The position numbers were made by a program, and so were the translations under genes. A stretch of 64,000 bases of DNA. It comes from Planococcus citri. Its lineage: Eukaryota; Arthropoda; Insecta; Hemiptera; Pseudococcidae. The notes under the pieces were generated by a model. That model made no database searches. It worked only from the letters and a program-made list of their open reading frames with translations, and had not been told where the DNA came from. Of the stretch, positions 1 to 13,399 are shown piece by piece. How positions within the stretch are numbered: position 1 is the first letter of the stretch; each line of letters starts with the position of its first letter. The stretch covers positions 21,845,230 through 21,909,229 of the forward strand of contig NC_088677.1 in assembly GCF_950023065.1 (NCBI RefSeq), read 5' to 3'.

Positions 1-1857
1 TCCAACAATAGATTCTTTCGCGGTTTCATCGTCGTCTAAAATATTGGTAATGGATTCGAACGGAAATTCCTAAAAAAAAAAATCATTCGTTGAAGATATG
101 CACTGTACCTTAATTCAAAATATTTCAGAATATAGATTTACCTCTGTTATAGATTCTGGAGAAGACGATAAATTAGAAGGAATATCGATTTTATCTTCTA
201 AACTACTACTACAACATGGAATATCTTCCGATGGACCAACTGTATCCTATAAACAAACAACCCAATCAGTAAATCACTCCAATGAAAGCAAGCAAATAAA
301 AAGATAACTACCTGAAGTAATTTAGCTCGACGTTCACTCAACAGCTGTACCGCTTCTTCGACGAAACAAAGCTCGGGAGTGTTTTCACTCGCAGATAACT
401 CGCATCTAAGTTCATTTTCTTCATCTTCGATTATTTTCAAAATCTAAAGACAATATTCACTTAGAGGAGTTGAAAGGGAAAACACAATAAGTGATTCAAC
501 TAACGTTTTTATGATCTGCCAATAAGAGTTTCGAGTACACAGTTGTACGTTGATTTTCTGTAACATAGAGCAATGTGTTGGAAGATCGAGAAGTTCCTTC
601 TGAGACTGGCATGGTGATGGTAGATCCACGTTCTCGTTTAACCAACTGAAAAGTTATTTCGTTACCGGTATTGTATTGAATTTGATTCAGTAGTTTTACG
701 CTAAAAAGGAAAATAATGGCATTAATTAACTTGATCGAGAAGTGTTTTTTGGAAAAGAATTTGAAATATATTACCTTTTTAAATCTTTTCTATGTACAGC
801 TTCGAAGCAAATGGGACATTTATGCCAAGGTTTATCGGTCAGAGCAAGATAATGGAGTACGCATGGCCAGCAGTAGATGTGCCCACAACGGGTAATTTTA
901 GCAGCAGTAGGATAGCATAGACATATTGGACAGTTAACAAGTTCAGGTGCGAGAACACGCTGCAAAATACGATAAATTAGTCAAATTACGAACTCATCTC
1001 GCTATTTTATAGTAATCGGTGTTGAACAACTTACAATCTGTTCGATAAATTTCCAATCAACTAAGATATCAGGATCACCCATATAAACAGAGTAGTCTTC
1101 GTCCGCTCGAACCACGAATTGACAACTAAAAATCACACATAGGAATTAATCATCACAAATTAACTCAAACGAGACAGATGAGAAAAAAACACACGTACTT
1201 GGCCTGTAAAAATTGTTCTTTGTTGTATTTATGTTTTTGAGTTGTCATCATGTCACGAATGGTATTATGGATGATCGATTTTGGCGCAGAATAATGAGAC
1301 GCGTTAAGAGCCCCGTCACGTGGTTTACAATGAAAATTCAACAAATAAGTAAGATTTCTTTTCTTACTTTTTTTCAAATCAAAATCTTCATCCAACTCCG
1401 AAACTAACTGTAATGAAAATATACAATATTAAAACCGATAATTAGCATACATCAATCGAGATTTTTATTAAACGTTGGATGAGTGTAAACAAACCTCGGT
1501 ATTCTTTCCTCCACTTTCATGATGATATCCACGGGCCGAGGACCTTCTATTATGGTATTTATTTTTTTGAACAGGCCCATTGGGTTGTTTTCTAGATGGA
1601 TCAAATTTCGGAGCTGAATTATCACGTTTTCGTGAAGATTTTGAGAACGGTTTACCGACGGGAACATCTACAAGTTGAAAATATTATTGTAGCAATATTA
1701 CGCAATGCGATGTTATTTAGTATTTACATTAGACTGAATGCCAAGTTTATGATGCACCCAAATACAAATAAACGATGATTTTCAACAAACCTTGACTTTT
1801 CTTCGCCTCAACAATTCCTTTCGGAGTTTGAACTGAACGATTTAATTTCTTTTCCAT
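1..1857 (-). CDS. RNF10: RING finger protein 10 (RNF10) orthologue, 5' part, 3' end beyond window
   Basis: RNF10 is a cytoplasmic RING E3 ubiquitin ligase, linked in animals to ubiquitination of small-subunit ribosomal proteins. Nine coding exons read on the minus strand with GT-AG borders: 1857-1791 (ATG), 1667-1495, 1407-1199, 1125-1035, 959-775, 700-505, 443-312, 246-142 and 69-1, where it runs off the window. Codon phase is kept across every junction. The exon at 959-775 holds the C3HC4 RING: CPIC, then CGHIYCWPC, then CPIC. The preceding exons encode family-typical blocks YNKEQFLQANCQFVV and DPDILVDWKFIEQI, and the following ones YSKLLLADHKN and NTPELCFVEEA. The N-terminus is basic and Ser/Arg rich. 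An in-frame ATG six codons upstream (1875) is an alternative start. It forms a divergent pair with the phosphatase gene at 2528. Exon-level identification is firm; only the exact start is uncertain. Confidence 0.93.
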
Positions 1858-2527
1858 AGCGAATTCCTCGTACATTGATGGCAACAAGAGAGAAATACTC
1901 TCCAAAAGGAGTTACGACGGTGATCTTTGAACTTGTCATTTTCAGAAATCCATGGTCTTCAATAAACAGGATAAATAAAACTTGATACGAATGATGATCG
2001 ACACTATTGAGATTAACGATTGACGATCGCGAAGACGTGAAATAAAGGGAGATTTTACTCCCTTTTAATAAAATTAAAAACCAACTCGAAATACGCAATA
2101 AATCCGTCGCAATTTCAGCGACATTCACCATAAAACAAAATGGAGTCTTTGAATTTCAGGGTTGCCCAAGTTTCGACGACGTAAATTTTTCGTCGAAATT
2201 TTACGAAAACTGAAAAAACACCCAGACAAAACTGAAAAAACATCGTAAATACGCGGTAATTTACGTAATTACCGAAAAATTACGGTTTTTCGTGCTGCCC
2301 CCACTCGGTATTTTGAAACACCAAAAGGAAAACAAATAAACACAAAAGTTTCGTCATTTTTTTCGGAAATCCGCACAAAATTAATCAGTTTTCGCTTCAA
2401 TTAGAAAATTTGAATTGGTTAAATTTTCTAGAAAACCTTTTTTCAACTGTTTGTCAATTTAAATAATTTATTTTCGTGTTATTTTTGTTGTCATGTTGGT
2501 TATTATCTTATCCAAATAATTGTTAAA
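1858..2527. promoter_or_regulatory. Divergent intergenic region between RNF10 and the PP2C gene
   Basis: About 670 bp separate the two start codons, so this stretch must hold both 5' UTRs and probably a shared bidirectional promoter. No clear TATA box was recognised. A near-palindrome at 2254-2274 has 8-bp arms CGGTAATT and AATTACCG around TACGT, in a locally TACG-rich stretch. That makes it a candidate regulatory site, but the assignment rests on position only. Confidence 0.4.
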
Positions 2528-4098
2528 ATGTTAGAAAATCAATTGTTAACGTGTCAAAATTTCCTACAAGTGTTTTTATCTAATGTCAACCCAGAAGATC
2601 AACTTCCTGTCAAAGTATCTTCGAGTAGCATCTGTAAAGTAGAAGTTTCCGGAGCAGTCACCGATTGGATCTTACAATATTTACATCAATGGTAAAATAT
2701 AATCCGATCTCGTCGTTCATACATCGCATCGGAATTCAGACCATATATAGAATATTATTTCTGTAACACCCATCTCTGCTAATGTTTACAGGAGCTGTCC
2801 CGATTTTCTCATTACACCTTTGGCGAAAATAATCCTCGATGAGATTCGACGGAAATTGAACGAAGAAAAATGTCCGTTCTTTAACGAGGATATAAACGGT
2901 ATATAAACAAAATCTACGTACTTACCTTAGCTCATCTTGCCTGATGAGAATATTGCCCTCTATGTCATGTGTAACACACATGTTTATTTTTTAGCCTACA
3001 TATCGTTGCCGTTGATGCAGTACGTTGTGAGTAAAGTTCAAGATGTTTGTAAACAGTACAATGACCCAGAGAAACTGCTCAGCATATCTTTATCGAGTTG
3101 CATCCTTCCTACAGCTACGTTTGCAACGAAGAATAAACGCCGACAAATGGAAGATCGTCATGTTATTGTCAACGATCTAGCTCAATTATTCAATAGACAG
3201 GTGGGAGTGGAATTTTCCCTCTTTTCAATTCTCTAATAATTTGGTTCAATTCAAATGACATCGTTTTTATTCTCATTCCAGGATTGTCAAGCGATCAGTT
3301 ATTACGCTATTTTCGATGGTCATAACGGTACCGGTGCTGCGAACTACAGTGCTACTCATTTACACCAATTTCTAGCCGAGAGCCAATATTTCCCCATATT
3401 TCCCGAACAAGCTCTGACCGACGCTTTTAAACAAACCGACAAAAATTTATTAGAGAAACTCGACTCTCAGGTGAACTAAATTTTGCGATGAATTATGCAT
3501 ATTTACTTTTGCCGCCAATTTACTGACATACTTTTCGTCGCAGATTACTAGAAGCGGAACTACCGCCGTTGTGGCTGTATTAAATCATGATAATCGTATG
3601 CTACATGTTGCCTGGGCTGGCGATTCTGAAGCTCTGATATCTGCTAAAGGACGTGTTCAGCGTTTGGTCGTACCTCATAAAGCCGATCGACCGGTAAATA
3701 TCGATTCGTGCGTCGATATTTTTTGTATGAGATGAATTTGATTTCCGAGTTTTATTTTTTCAGGACGAAATCGAACGAATCCATAAATGCGGAGGAGCTG
3801 TTTTGTATTGGCAAACAACGTATCGTGTCAATGGTCAATTAGCTATATCTAGATCCATCGGTTAGTTGTCACGTTACCGAGTATTTTATCAACGTGAATT
3901 TCCACTGATTCATATTATGCACACGTGTTTTAGGTGACGCGGATCATAAATCATGTGTCATAAGTGTTCCTGATATCGTATCTATACAACTGGAGGGAGA
4001 CGAAGATTTTATAATATTAGCCTGCGACGGTTTATGGGATTGTGTCGAGCCTGAGAAGGCCGCCAAGCTGGTTTACGATCACGTATCATCGAATCCAG
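2528..4098 (+). CDS. PPM1F: PP2C-family Ser/Thr phosphatase, PPM1E/PPM1F type (last exon not found)
   Basis: A metal-dependent protein phosphatase of the PPM1E/PPM1F (POPX, CaMK-phosphatase) class. Seven exons join in phase with GT-AG borders: 2528-2691 (ATG), 2792-2898, 2995-3200, 3282-3470, 3544-3693, 3764-3860 and 3934-4098. PP2C motifs appear in order: NKRRQMEDRH (metal-binding Asp), AIFDGHNGTGAA, SGTTAVVAV, HVAWAGDSEA, NGQLAISRSIGDAD and LACDGLWD. The final PP2C motif (DNIT type), which carries another metal ligand, is absent. It must lie on a further exon, because the last exon ends in a donor (CCAG|GTAATAAT). A possible acceptor at 4150 gives only a 19-codon unconserved tail. An N-terminal region of about 150 residues precedes the catalytic domain, as in PPM1F. 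PPM1E and PPM1F cannot be told apart confidently. Confidence 0.88.
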
Positions 4099-6179
4099 GT
4101 AATAATTGTTCGTCGATTTTTGGAATACGAGCTAATCCTATACTTTCAGCGAAGAGATCCGCGAACGTATCCCAAATCTATGGTAATCGAGCGCGAATAA
4201 TTTATTAAACACTGGTACAATCGATTGCCTCGCTTTATCGCCTTCGAACTGCGTAACACGTTGCTCGAGTCATAGCTGATTAAGAATCATCTTCGAAATT
4301 TCATTTTCAAATCCGACAAATGATAATTTTACGTAACCGGCCAACATGGCGTATACGAGTACATGATTTACGTGTCAGTGCTCTCTGGGAACTCGCCGGC
4401 GAATAGGAGAGAAAACTACCGCAACAATGACAACGTAGCTGTAGCCGCGTAATTATTCGCAACTAAATACTCATCGCGGCGTCGAATAAATTACAAAAGG
4501 AAGTCAAACCTCGACTGTCTGTGGTTCTCTATCACGATCCGCGAACCTGTATAATTTTTCGGCAACGTCGCGGTGCAATGGTCCTTGTTTATGAATACAG
4601 TATGATGTGTGAAAGTTTAATTCGTATTTTTTTTCATCTCTTCTTTTCATGACCCTGTTTAGAAACCTTCGAGAACCCAGCGCAGCGGTTACAAAACCAC
4701 GATGTGTCTCACACTTAGAAATGACAAACTCCTCGACGACTCGGCTAATGACCGCTGGATCGTACATTTTTACCACAATACCAGACGTTTTTTTCTTGTA
4801 CTTGGTCCAAAATTTCTAGACGAGTTAAAAATAAAAGCCACGTTTCGTACAAAAGCCTGCTTCGACTTTATCGTTTGGAATCAGCATCGTCGAACGATGC
4901 CGATGACGGTGAAAACACTCGCGAAATTATATAACCAACGATATCGTAGCCGAGTTAAATTATTCGGTAATAATTCGGCGGCGATGCCGGTGATTCATTG
5001 TGGTAGGTCTTGGCTCTATACTCTTCGACTTTACGCCATTTTTAACCGTTTCGTTTTCAATGTACTAGCTAATTATTTGCATTTCCTTGCTGAGTTTTTT
5101 TTTTGTTTCTTTTCTTCTCCGCTTCTTTTCTCTTTCGTCGTACACGTAACGCGATGAATTATCGAACAAAGAACTAAATGCAGCCAGTAGAACCAACTGT
5201 ATTAATTTGAATTTAATTGACGATTTGGGTGAGTGAAAGTGTCTCCGCGCGAAGCTGAGCGGCGGATTGCATTAAATGCATTTCTCGATTGGTACTCGGT
5301 ACCCTAAACCTTGCATTATCGTTACGCTGTGTGGAGTGGAAAACTTCCAAAATACGATCGATTCAACTTTCTTGTAGCTAATCGAACGCTTTCAAATTGG
5401 CTTAAAAGTTCAATTCATTGTTCTCTCGTCACAGCGAAATTCCTGCCTGAGACAATAAGCCTCTAAGGAATTGGCGAATTTTTCAAACAAACGACCCTGA
5501 AACAATAGAAATCCAAGTTTGGAAACTTTCGCTCGAAAAATCTTTCCTCGAGTCCTAGAATAATTTCATTAATTTACTCCAACTCTGGTCCGACCTTTTT
5601 CACGACGCTAATTGCATTGAAATGAAATTAGATTAAATCCTGCGGTCGATTGATTTTTCTCATTATGGTAGTCGACTCTTGGAAGTTTTTAAGTTTACCT
5701 TCGTATGGCGGTCGTCGTTGGTTAATGGTTATTGGTTACTCAGGCATATCGTTCATGTGTATGCATCTTGTTGCGACGAAACAAAAACAGTCTGAGTAAA
5801 TAGCTCTTTGGCACGTACCGACTACAAATGGATGGAATAGAATGCTCATTGCAGTGAGATAATGTTGATGTTATTAATTGACGCGTAGACTCGTATGCCT
5901 TTTGTATGGTTTAATTAAAAGTATACATATCGGTGGCGACGTGCATCTGCATACGAAATTTACGAATATGTATTCGCTACTGGGAAGATTTTATCTACAA
6001 GGAACGCTGAGATTATTAGAAAAGATGACTAAATATGGAAATTTATTCGAAATTTGGCGATAAATCTGCGTGTTGTAATTGGCATCATTGATTCTTTTTG
6101 AAAAAATTGCAATTGCGATATCTTGTTTGCCGATTTTGAGCGTCGAAAAACATCAATCTACTGTAATACAGTCTCAGAA
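4099..6179. other. No recognisable gene; possible large 3' intron of the phosphatase
   Basis: Open frames here (for example 4504-4776 on minus and 4702-5157 on plus) show no family motif, no splice-consistent partner and no recognisable protein. The stretch may be intron of the phosphatase gene, whose last exon is missing, or intergenic DNA. Confidence 0.4.
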
Positions 6180-9100
6180 TAATGCAGAATTTCTGCAGAT
6201 TTTTTTTGTCCCAGTATACAGCTTGTGAACGATTTTCTATCATTTTTCGAGCAAATCGTTCACAAATTATTGCATATCCCATGAAAATCCATAGTTTTGA
6301 CTTTTTCGAGCAAATCGTTCGCGAACGACTTCATGATATTGACTCCTTTTTTTCGTTATTTTGCATATTTGTGAACATTTTGGATTTCTTCACTCTTTAG
6401 TAAAAGAATTAGGGCATTTTTTTGGGTGATTCAGGTAGTGTTCGAACAAATCGTTCGTGAACGATTCGAATAATTGAATTTTACATCACGTTTGTTTTCG
6501 GTTTTTCAGTTGAATAATGAAGTTGGATCAGGGATATACGAATTTATTCGCAAATGATTCGATTTTTTCGACCGAATACGAATCGTTCGCGAACGATTTC
6601 TGTTGAACTGTTTGACTATAGTCAAAGGTTGGACTCATTTTCCGAGGTAGCGGCATGGTTTCTTTCGTTCTTTCTGTAACTCCTAGTTCATGAATAAATG
6701 ATTAATAATTTTTGACCAAATCGTTCGCGAACGACTACTGTTGAACTGCTTATTCAAAAAAGTGCATGACTTGTTTCGTTCTTCCTACGACTTCTAGTTC
6801 ATAAATGAACGATTCTGTCATTTTTTGGGCGAATCGTTCACAAACTTCTACCATAAAAATGACCTTTTTCAAGTCATTCTTATTCTATTTTACTCGTTCA
6901 TGAACAATCTTGGTTTATTGTATCGGTTCAGTCAAAGAATTGTGCAATCAAGTGATTCTGGAAAAATGATTAAACGAATCATTCATGAAGGATTCGAATT
7001 ATTGAACTGAACTTCATGTCCTGTTTTTTCAGTTCATCAAAGAAGTTGGCCGAACAAAATACAAATTATTCATGAAGGACTTGATTTTTCGCGTGAATCG
7101 TTTGCGAACGACTGCCACGAAACTGATTTTTTTTTCATCATTTTGCTCGTTTATCAATTTTGATTCATTTCGTAAAATAATTTATAAATCGTTCGTGAAC
7201 GATTCATACTCGTTCGAATGAATCGTTCAGTTCATGAATCACGAACGACTATCGTGAAACTGATCTTTTTTGGAAAAAACACGAGTAGAGTTTTCGATGA
7301 TGCATATTTACTTTTCTACGAATGTAGCTCCTAATTCTTCGATGGATTTTGCAGTTTTTCGATCGAATCATTCGCGAACGACTGCGGTATAAATGATTTT
7401 TCGAGCAATCAATTCAGTTCGTGTTATCTTCATGTCACTTTTTTAGTTCATTAGTCGATACAGAAGTTCGGTGAACGAATTGTTCGTTAAAGTCTCTACT
7501 ATTTGGGAAATCTTTCGCGAACGACTATCGTTGAACTGTTTTTTTTTTTCAGAAGTGTTCATAATTTCTTTTGTTCTTCTTGTGGCTCTAAGTTATTAAA
7601 ATTTTTTGTAATGTTTTGAGCGATTCGTTCGCGAACGACTACCATGAAAATGATTTTTTTTAGTCATTTTGCACATTTATAAATTTTGATTCATTTTGCA
7701 AAATAATTTTATCAGCAGTTCAATCATGAACGATTCATATTCGTTGAAATGAATCGTTCAAATTATGAACGACTTCTTTTGAACTAATCCTTTTTGAAAT
7801 TAACATGAACATGATTTTCAATGATTGCTGGCTTTTTACACCTAGGTCATCTCCGTTCGTGAATGATTTGATCATATTTTTTTTCTCGAGTGAATCGTTC
7901 GCAAACGACTGCCAAGGAAACGGTTTTTTGGGTGATTTTTCCCCAATTTATGAACGATTTCCTATTTTGGTTTCTTTTCCGAAAAAATTTAATTAATCCT
8001 TCAAGAACGATTTTCGAATGTGCATCTTTACGAAAGGAATCATTCGCAAATCTCCATTAGAATGAAATTTCGGATCATTTTGATTTGCGAATCCGTAGTT
8101 TCATATCATGAAATTATTCTATCAAAATGATTCAAAGTTCGTGAGTGATTTGGTTAATTTAAAAAGAACTGGCTGAACGAATGGTTCGTGAATAATTTGA
8201 TCCTTTTGAATGAGTAGTTCGTGAACGACCTCTTTAAAAATTGTTTCTGTGGGAACGCATACGATGCAGAACCAGAATTTTCTACGATTTCTTTCCCACT
8301 TGTGAATGATTCTGTGTAATTTTTTCGAGCGAATCGTTCGCGAACGACTTCTGTAAAATTGTTTTTTTGGTCATTTTGCCATTTTGCTTATTTATAAACA
8401 ATTTTGTTTTTTTTTTTGGCGCAATAATTTTGCATTTTTCTAATCGTTCGCGAACGAATTATATTCTTTCAAGTGACTCGTTCACGAATGATTACCATAA
8501 AAATAGTTCTTTAGGATTAGGAATGCACACGTGTATAAAATTTTCGACCAATTATTTTTCACCTCGAAAGACATCCAGCTTCTAACTCGTAAATGACTCT
8601 ATTATTTTTTTGGACGAATCGTTCGCGAACGATTACCATAAAGATGATTTTTTATCCTCGTTTCTTTTTACTGATTTATGAAAAACTTTGATTCATTTTT
8701 GAATCAAATTACTACCATAGTCGTTCACGAACGATTCATATACTTCGGAATGAATCGTTCGTGAACGACTATCGTCGAAATGATTCTTTTTAAATGAATA
8801 AGTGTGGACTGCGGAGTTTTCGATGGTTGTTTTCATTTCATGCGAGCTTGTTACTTATTAACGATTCTATAATTTTGTCCTGCGAATCATTCGCGAACGA
8901 TTCGTTTACATTTCGAATTTAAAGTCTCCAAACAGTCATATTTTTCAGTTTCAAGAGTAAAATTAATCGAAATAATTATTTATCGGATAAATCGTTCGCG
9001 ACCGACTATCAAGAGAATGATTCTTTTGAAATGTGTGCAGAATTTCCATTAATGATTCTTTTAGTTTCGTGAACAAATCGTTCGCGAACTATTGCTGATT

Positions 9101-9190
9101 TTTTTGGCTTAGAATTTTCTCAGCTTCTGTTCACTAATGATAGGATTTTCTGAACGAGTCATTCAGTCATTCATGAACGACTGAAGTGAG
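6180..9190. repeat. Palindrome array 1 (TCGTTCGCGAACGA core)
   Basis: About 3 kb with more than 20 copies of a 14-bp perfect palindrome, TCGTTCGCGAACGA, or close variants. Perfect copies start near 6315, 6586, 6721, 7623, 8335, 8443 and 8618. A larger unit of roughly 260-285 bp can be followed. Box A is the palindrome followed by ACTACCATGAAAATGA and a T run. About 100 bp later, box B is the palindrome followed by TTCATA, then AATGAATCGTTC and a second half-site. Many variants differ at CG to TG or CA (CGTTCGTGAACG, CGTTCACGAACG), as expected from decay of methylated CpG. Open frames here follow the repeat and are not genes. Confidence 0.85.
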
Positions 9191-12100
9191 AATGGCCTTT
9201 TTTTTTTGGAATATTTTCCAATAATTTTCATCTCTTTTTGAGTGAATTCTTGCATTCTTTTTCCATTTTTTTCAGCCAAGAGTTCTTTGCACGAGATTTC
9301 TACATTTTATCCACCTCTTTGCAGATGATTGGAAGTTTTGTAGGGATTTAATTGTGATCTCTTTCAATAAGTGAAACGTAGACTTTTTTTAAACGAAAGG
9401 TTCTGTTTTTGGTATGTGTGCAATGATCCTTCGAACGAATCAATTGATTTTAAACAATTTATTCTCGAGCTTCATATGTGGTCAAATTGTCTGACATGAG
9501 CCAATTTTTCAGCTTGTTTGAAAAGTTTTTGAATTCTTTTACAAGATTAATGTCCGATGTGTTTGTAGTGGAATTACGTATAGTTACTCCGAATGTGAGA
9601 TTAATTTTCGAGCTGTTCATAAATTTTTCAACGAAAGTCTTGGGTGAAAAATTTCGTTCCTTTGGAACGATTAGATGTATACGGATAGATTTTTGTAAAC
9701 GTTCGGATTCGAGATGTGCAAATGAATCGTTTTGAGCATTCTATAGGACGTGTTTGCATAGATTTGATTTTTATTCTCGGTACGTTCAGTATTACGAAAG
9801 CTTTTCCTCTGCGGCCAATGTACATATACATCCAATACTCCAAGTACGTGTTATACCTGACATATTGTAATGAATTCGTTTTCTTTCTCGGAAATAAACT
9901 GCGTAAATCAACCTTACGTTAGTTACGGGTTTGAAAAATACATACCTGTATCTTATTCATCGTGCCGACCACTCGGGTACATTACATATTCGCCTCTATG
10001 TGTGTGTGGTTTTTTGCAATTTAATTACCTATCTGTATAGTGTATTTCGCGTGCGGTACCTAAAGGCGAGTTTATGCCGTGTTGCGTTAAATTACAAAAT
10101 CTAACATAATTTGCAATAAATTCATCAAGCATCGGCTCTTACCTTACAATACGTTAAAGTCCGTATAGAAAAATTCGTACCTATTTGTACGTATAGGTAG
10201 CCGTTTTACGAACACCCTGTGCGTACAAACTATCTACTATATAAGATGGACGGGAAGTAGGTACGATGAACTCGTTAGCGTACTGTATGAGTCTATGGCA
10301 AATATTTCTCGTCGGTGATACTTCATAAACTGGAATAATTAAATACTATGTTCCATCGGCATCGGTAAACAGTCATCGCTTTGCCGAGTAGACATAACGA
10401 TTTGTGCGCTGTTTAGCTACTATGAATAAGAGTAAGTAGAGTTCCAGAAGGTTAAGCCGACCATTTCAAGTGGTTAAGGCGCTCTGTCCGAATGTAGGTA
10501 CATAAAATGCGAAAGCAGAAAAAATTTATTCCGTAATGATTTCAATATTATAACGAACGAACAATATGAGAAGCGAAGAATTGAAGAGGGAAATAATGAT
10601 GCTGGAAAATGCAATATTTCCATGCCGGAGCTGCGCTTCTTCTTTTGTTTTATTTTTTGCATAGGGTCGAATTTTGAATTTTTTCGGCTACGGAAGCGTG
10701 AGGAAGAGATGAGTCGTGAGGGAGGAGGGGGAGGGGAGACTGAAATTTTCTCATTTTTTTCAGCCAGATTTTTCCAACATGAATAATTTTCAAATATTTA
10801 TCGAAAAATTACGCTTAATTTTGACTATTCATATGGCAATAAAATGAATAGCTTCTCTTTCACATGCACGCAAGCTAAAAAGAACATTCAAACGTACACA
10901 AAACGTGAAAAATAGAAAATTACTGCAATAAATAACGCTGAAAAAAATTCTCGTGCAAATTCATTCGGACATTTCTTCATTTCAGTTCCTTCAAAGCGAT
11001 GGCTGAAAGACTAACGAGAACACATCGACCATAATACAGAATGGAAAACCCTCGCAGACGTATTTTTCATCGTCATACCGAGTACATCACCGTAGATAAT
11101 GCACATATAGTACATATCTGTGAAGACATAGCCTGTGGTAGCTAGAGAGCTACACCTAGATATCCTTTGGGATTAAAAAGAAATAACACAAAGGGGGCAG
11201 GGCAGGGTACGAGGTACGCGACGCGGCGTGTAATTCAAAAGTAAAACGTTAACCTTTCGCATTCGCATTTCGCAGTTACTCTTGTACACGTTTGCGCTTC
11301 ACTACTAAAAGTTCGCCGAACACGAAGAGAAAAATAAAAATCAATCGGACGTGTTCTTTTCCAGATGAAAATTCTCTCTTGTACCGCACACCGGTGATAA
11401 TACTTACTCGCACACATTAAGTAATAAGTACCTATACCTACCAAATGTGGTATCTCGATTATGGATTTCTGTCATTTCAAAATTTACGCTTCGTGTACAA
11501 AATTGACGTCAATTGTCGCATACCATAAATACAAAGCTACGTATGTTTACTTGAGCGCGAAATGAACGCTAAAGCACAGCTGCTAGGGTGTTATTTTTTC
11601 GTACATAGCTTATAAACACACCGAGATACGAGTGTAATGCACGAAATAAGTAAGCAAATTGGGAACTAATTACTCGTCGTCGAGAAGTTAAGCAGGAAGA
11701 AGACTCGATTTATACAGCTTGGTGGAAATGAGTTTTTACTCACTACAACATATGGGAATTTTTGTCAGAAATATACGTAGGTAGGTACGTGTATCTACCT
11801 TTAATACGGTTTTGTCTCCCCATCTCACATGGGATTCTCATTTCGAAGCAAAAAGAACAGAATGGTGTACTTCGTTTCATTCACAACCACGTGCATCTGT
11901 ACAGGATAAAAGGCTGCAACTATCACGAAAAATGGGTATTATTGAATATTTCATCATCGCTATCCCTTTTGCCGATGTTTTCATGCTTTTAATACTGCGA
12001 GTATATTTTTGAATCAAACGGAACATAACACAGGGAAGGTTAGAAAAAAATAGTTCATACTGCTCGTATCTAAATCTATTGAGTCTGTGCTTCCTTAAAC

Positions 12101-12879
12101 TAAAATGTTGCATTTTTCGATTATTGATGATGATGATGATGAATTTCTGAAAATAAAACTTGAGCCAAAAATGGGGGGGGGAATCAAAATTGTATTCCAT
12201 CCTAAAAATGTACATAAGAGTACATCAAAGCCAGAGGCGTGCGGAAAACCCATTTGGCGACTCTTTGGTAAAAGATTCGCCTGCAAGTCACCAGGTCAAC
12301 AATCGATTACAATCAGACCATCGAAAATCTTTTCAGCTGGTGACTGGTGTGGACATTCTGGTTATTGCATCACAAACAATTCACGATAGGAATGGCAAAA
12401 ATCTTTGATGTGATTCTTTGGTGAAAGATTCACCGTCAAGTCATCAAGTAGGTTTGTAGTTTTTTTTTGACAACATTGCCCTTGTAAAATATCGAAAAAT
12501 TGTCAAAAACTAAAAAAATAAAAGAATTTTGACAAAAAAAAAATTTTCATATATTTAATCCTTTAAAAAAAAAAATTTTGAATTTTTTTTTGGTCAAAAT
12601 AATCCAAACACCGAATATCTTCGACCCTCTGATGTATGTGGATTCATGTTTACTTAAAAAACATCATTCAGACATAGATCAGAATAGTTAAGTGCGAATA
12701 CAAAATCAGAATTACCTATGACGAAAATTTGATGAAAATTTGGAAATTGTTCTAAATTTAAAATTAAGCATTCAAGTTAGTACCTTAGTGGGTACTTATC
12801 TTGTACTAAAAAAAAAAACGAAAGTTACTTTTTTATATTTCCAAAAGTATTTTTTTAAACAATAAAAAAATAATTTAGG
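9191..12879. other. Intergenic DNA without recognised gene
   Basis: AT-rich DNA with several short open frames and no recognisable protein. Simple sequence includes a GAT run near 12127-12142. Two related blocks of about 38 bp near 12258 and 12411 (CTTTGGTaAAAGATTC, then AAGTCACCAGGT or AAGTCATCAAGT) resemble the hairpin minisatellite at 41.3-43.1 kb and may be a stray degenerate member. Confidence 0.45.
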
Positions 12880-13368
12880 TACAGTAAAAGTCGCTTATTA
12901 TTATAACGGTTAATGTTATAAATCGCTTTATGTTATTAAAACTGTTTGGTCCCGATCTTTTATATCTCATTACATTGAAATTCCATCGGTTATTGTAATT
13001 AGAGCATCGGATAATGTTATAATTTTTAAGTAATTTTTAAGCATTTTCCGCATTTATATGTAATTTTAAAATGTTTTTAACACTTTTTCACCCAGTTTTT
13101 GCCTAATTTTTTTGAAATTTTTGACTTTTTTCTGATTGACATCATTTTTAAATACTTTTTTCATAACCTTTTGAAGTTTCAACCTATCTTCAACACTTTT
13201 TCTCGCAATTTGTGCGAAATTTTAGTTCAATGACTACATATTTGGTAAAGAATTGACCCTATAAAAATTTTTGGAAATTTTTTGTTCAATCAGTTTGTGA
13301 TATAAGTCGGTTAATATTATTAAATTGGGCTGGGACAAACGTTATAACATTAAGTGACTTTTACTGTA
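12880..13368. mobile_element. MITE with CAGTAAAAGTC terminal inverted repeats (Tc1/mariner/pogo-like)
   Basis: The left end CAGTAAAAGTCGCTTA (from 12882) and the right end TAAGTGACTTTTACTG (to 13366) are inverted copies with one mismatch. TA dinucleotides flank both sides, as expected of a mariner/pogo target duplication. The 485-bp interior carries inner repeats around GTTATAAC and GGTTAAT and no transposase frame, so this is a non-autonomous element. Confidence 0.75.
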
Positions 13369-13399
13369 TTTCGATTTTTTCCAAAACACAGTAAGGGGG

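Noticed and set aside
4504..5157. Two opposite frames after the phosphatase gene
   Set aside because: Neither carries the missing PP2C C-terminal motif or any other family signature.
6180..9190. Possible CRISPR-like array because of the evenly recurring palindrome
   Set aside because: Spacing and repeat length are irregular, spacers are themselves repeated, and the host context is eukaryotic.
10455..10500. tRNA-like A box (AAGTGGTTAAGGCGCTCTG)
   Set aside because: No B box, no acceptor-stem pairing and no terminator at the right distance; probably chance or a fragment.
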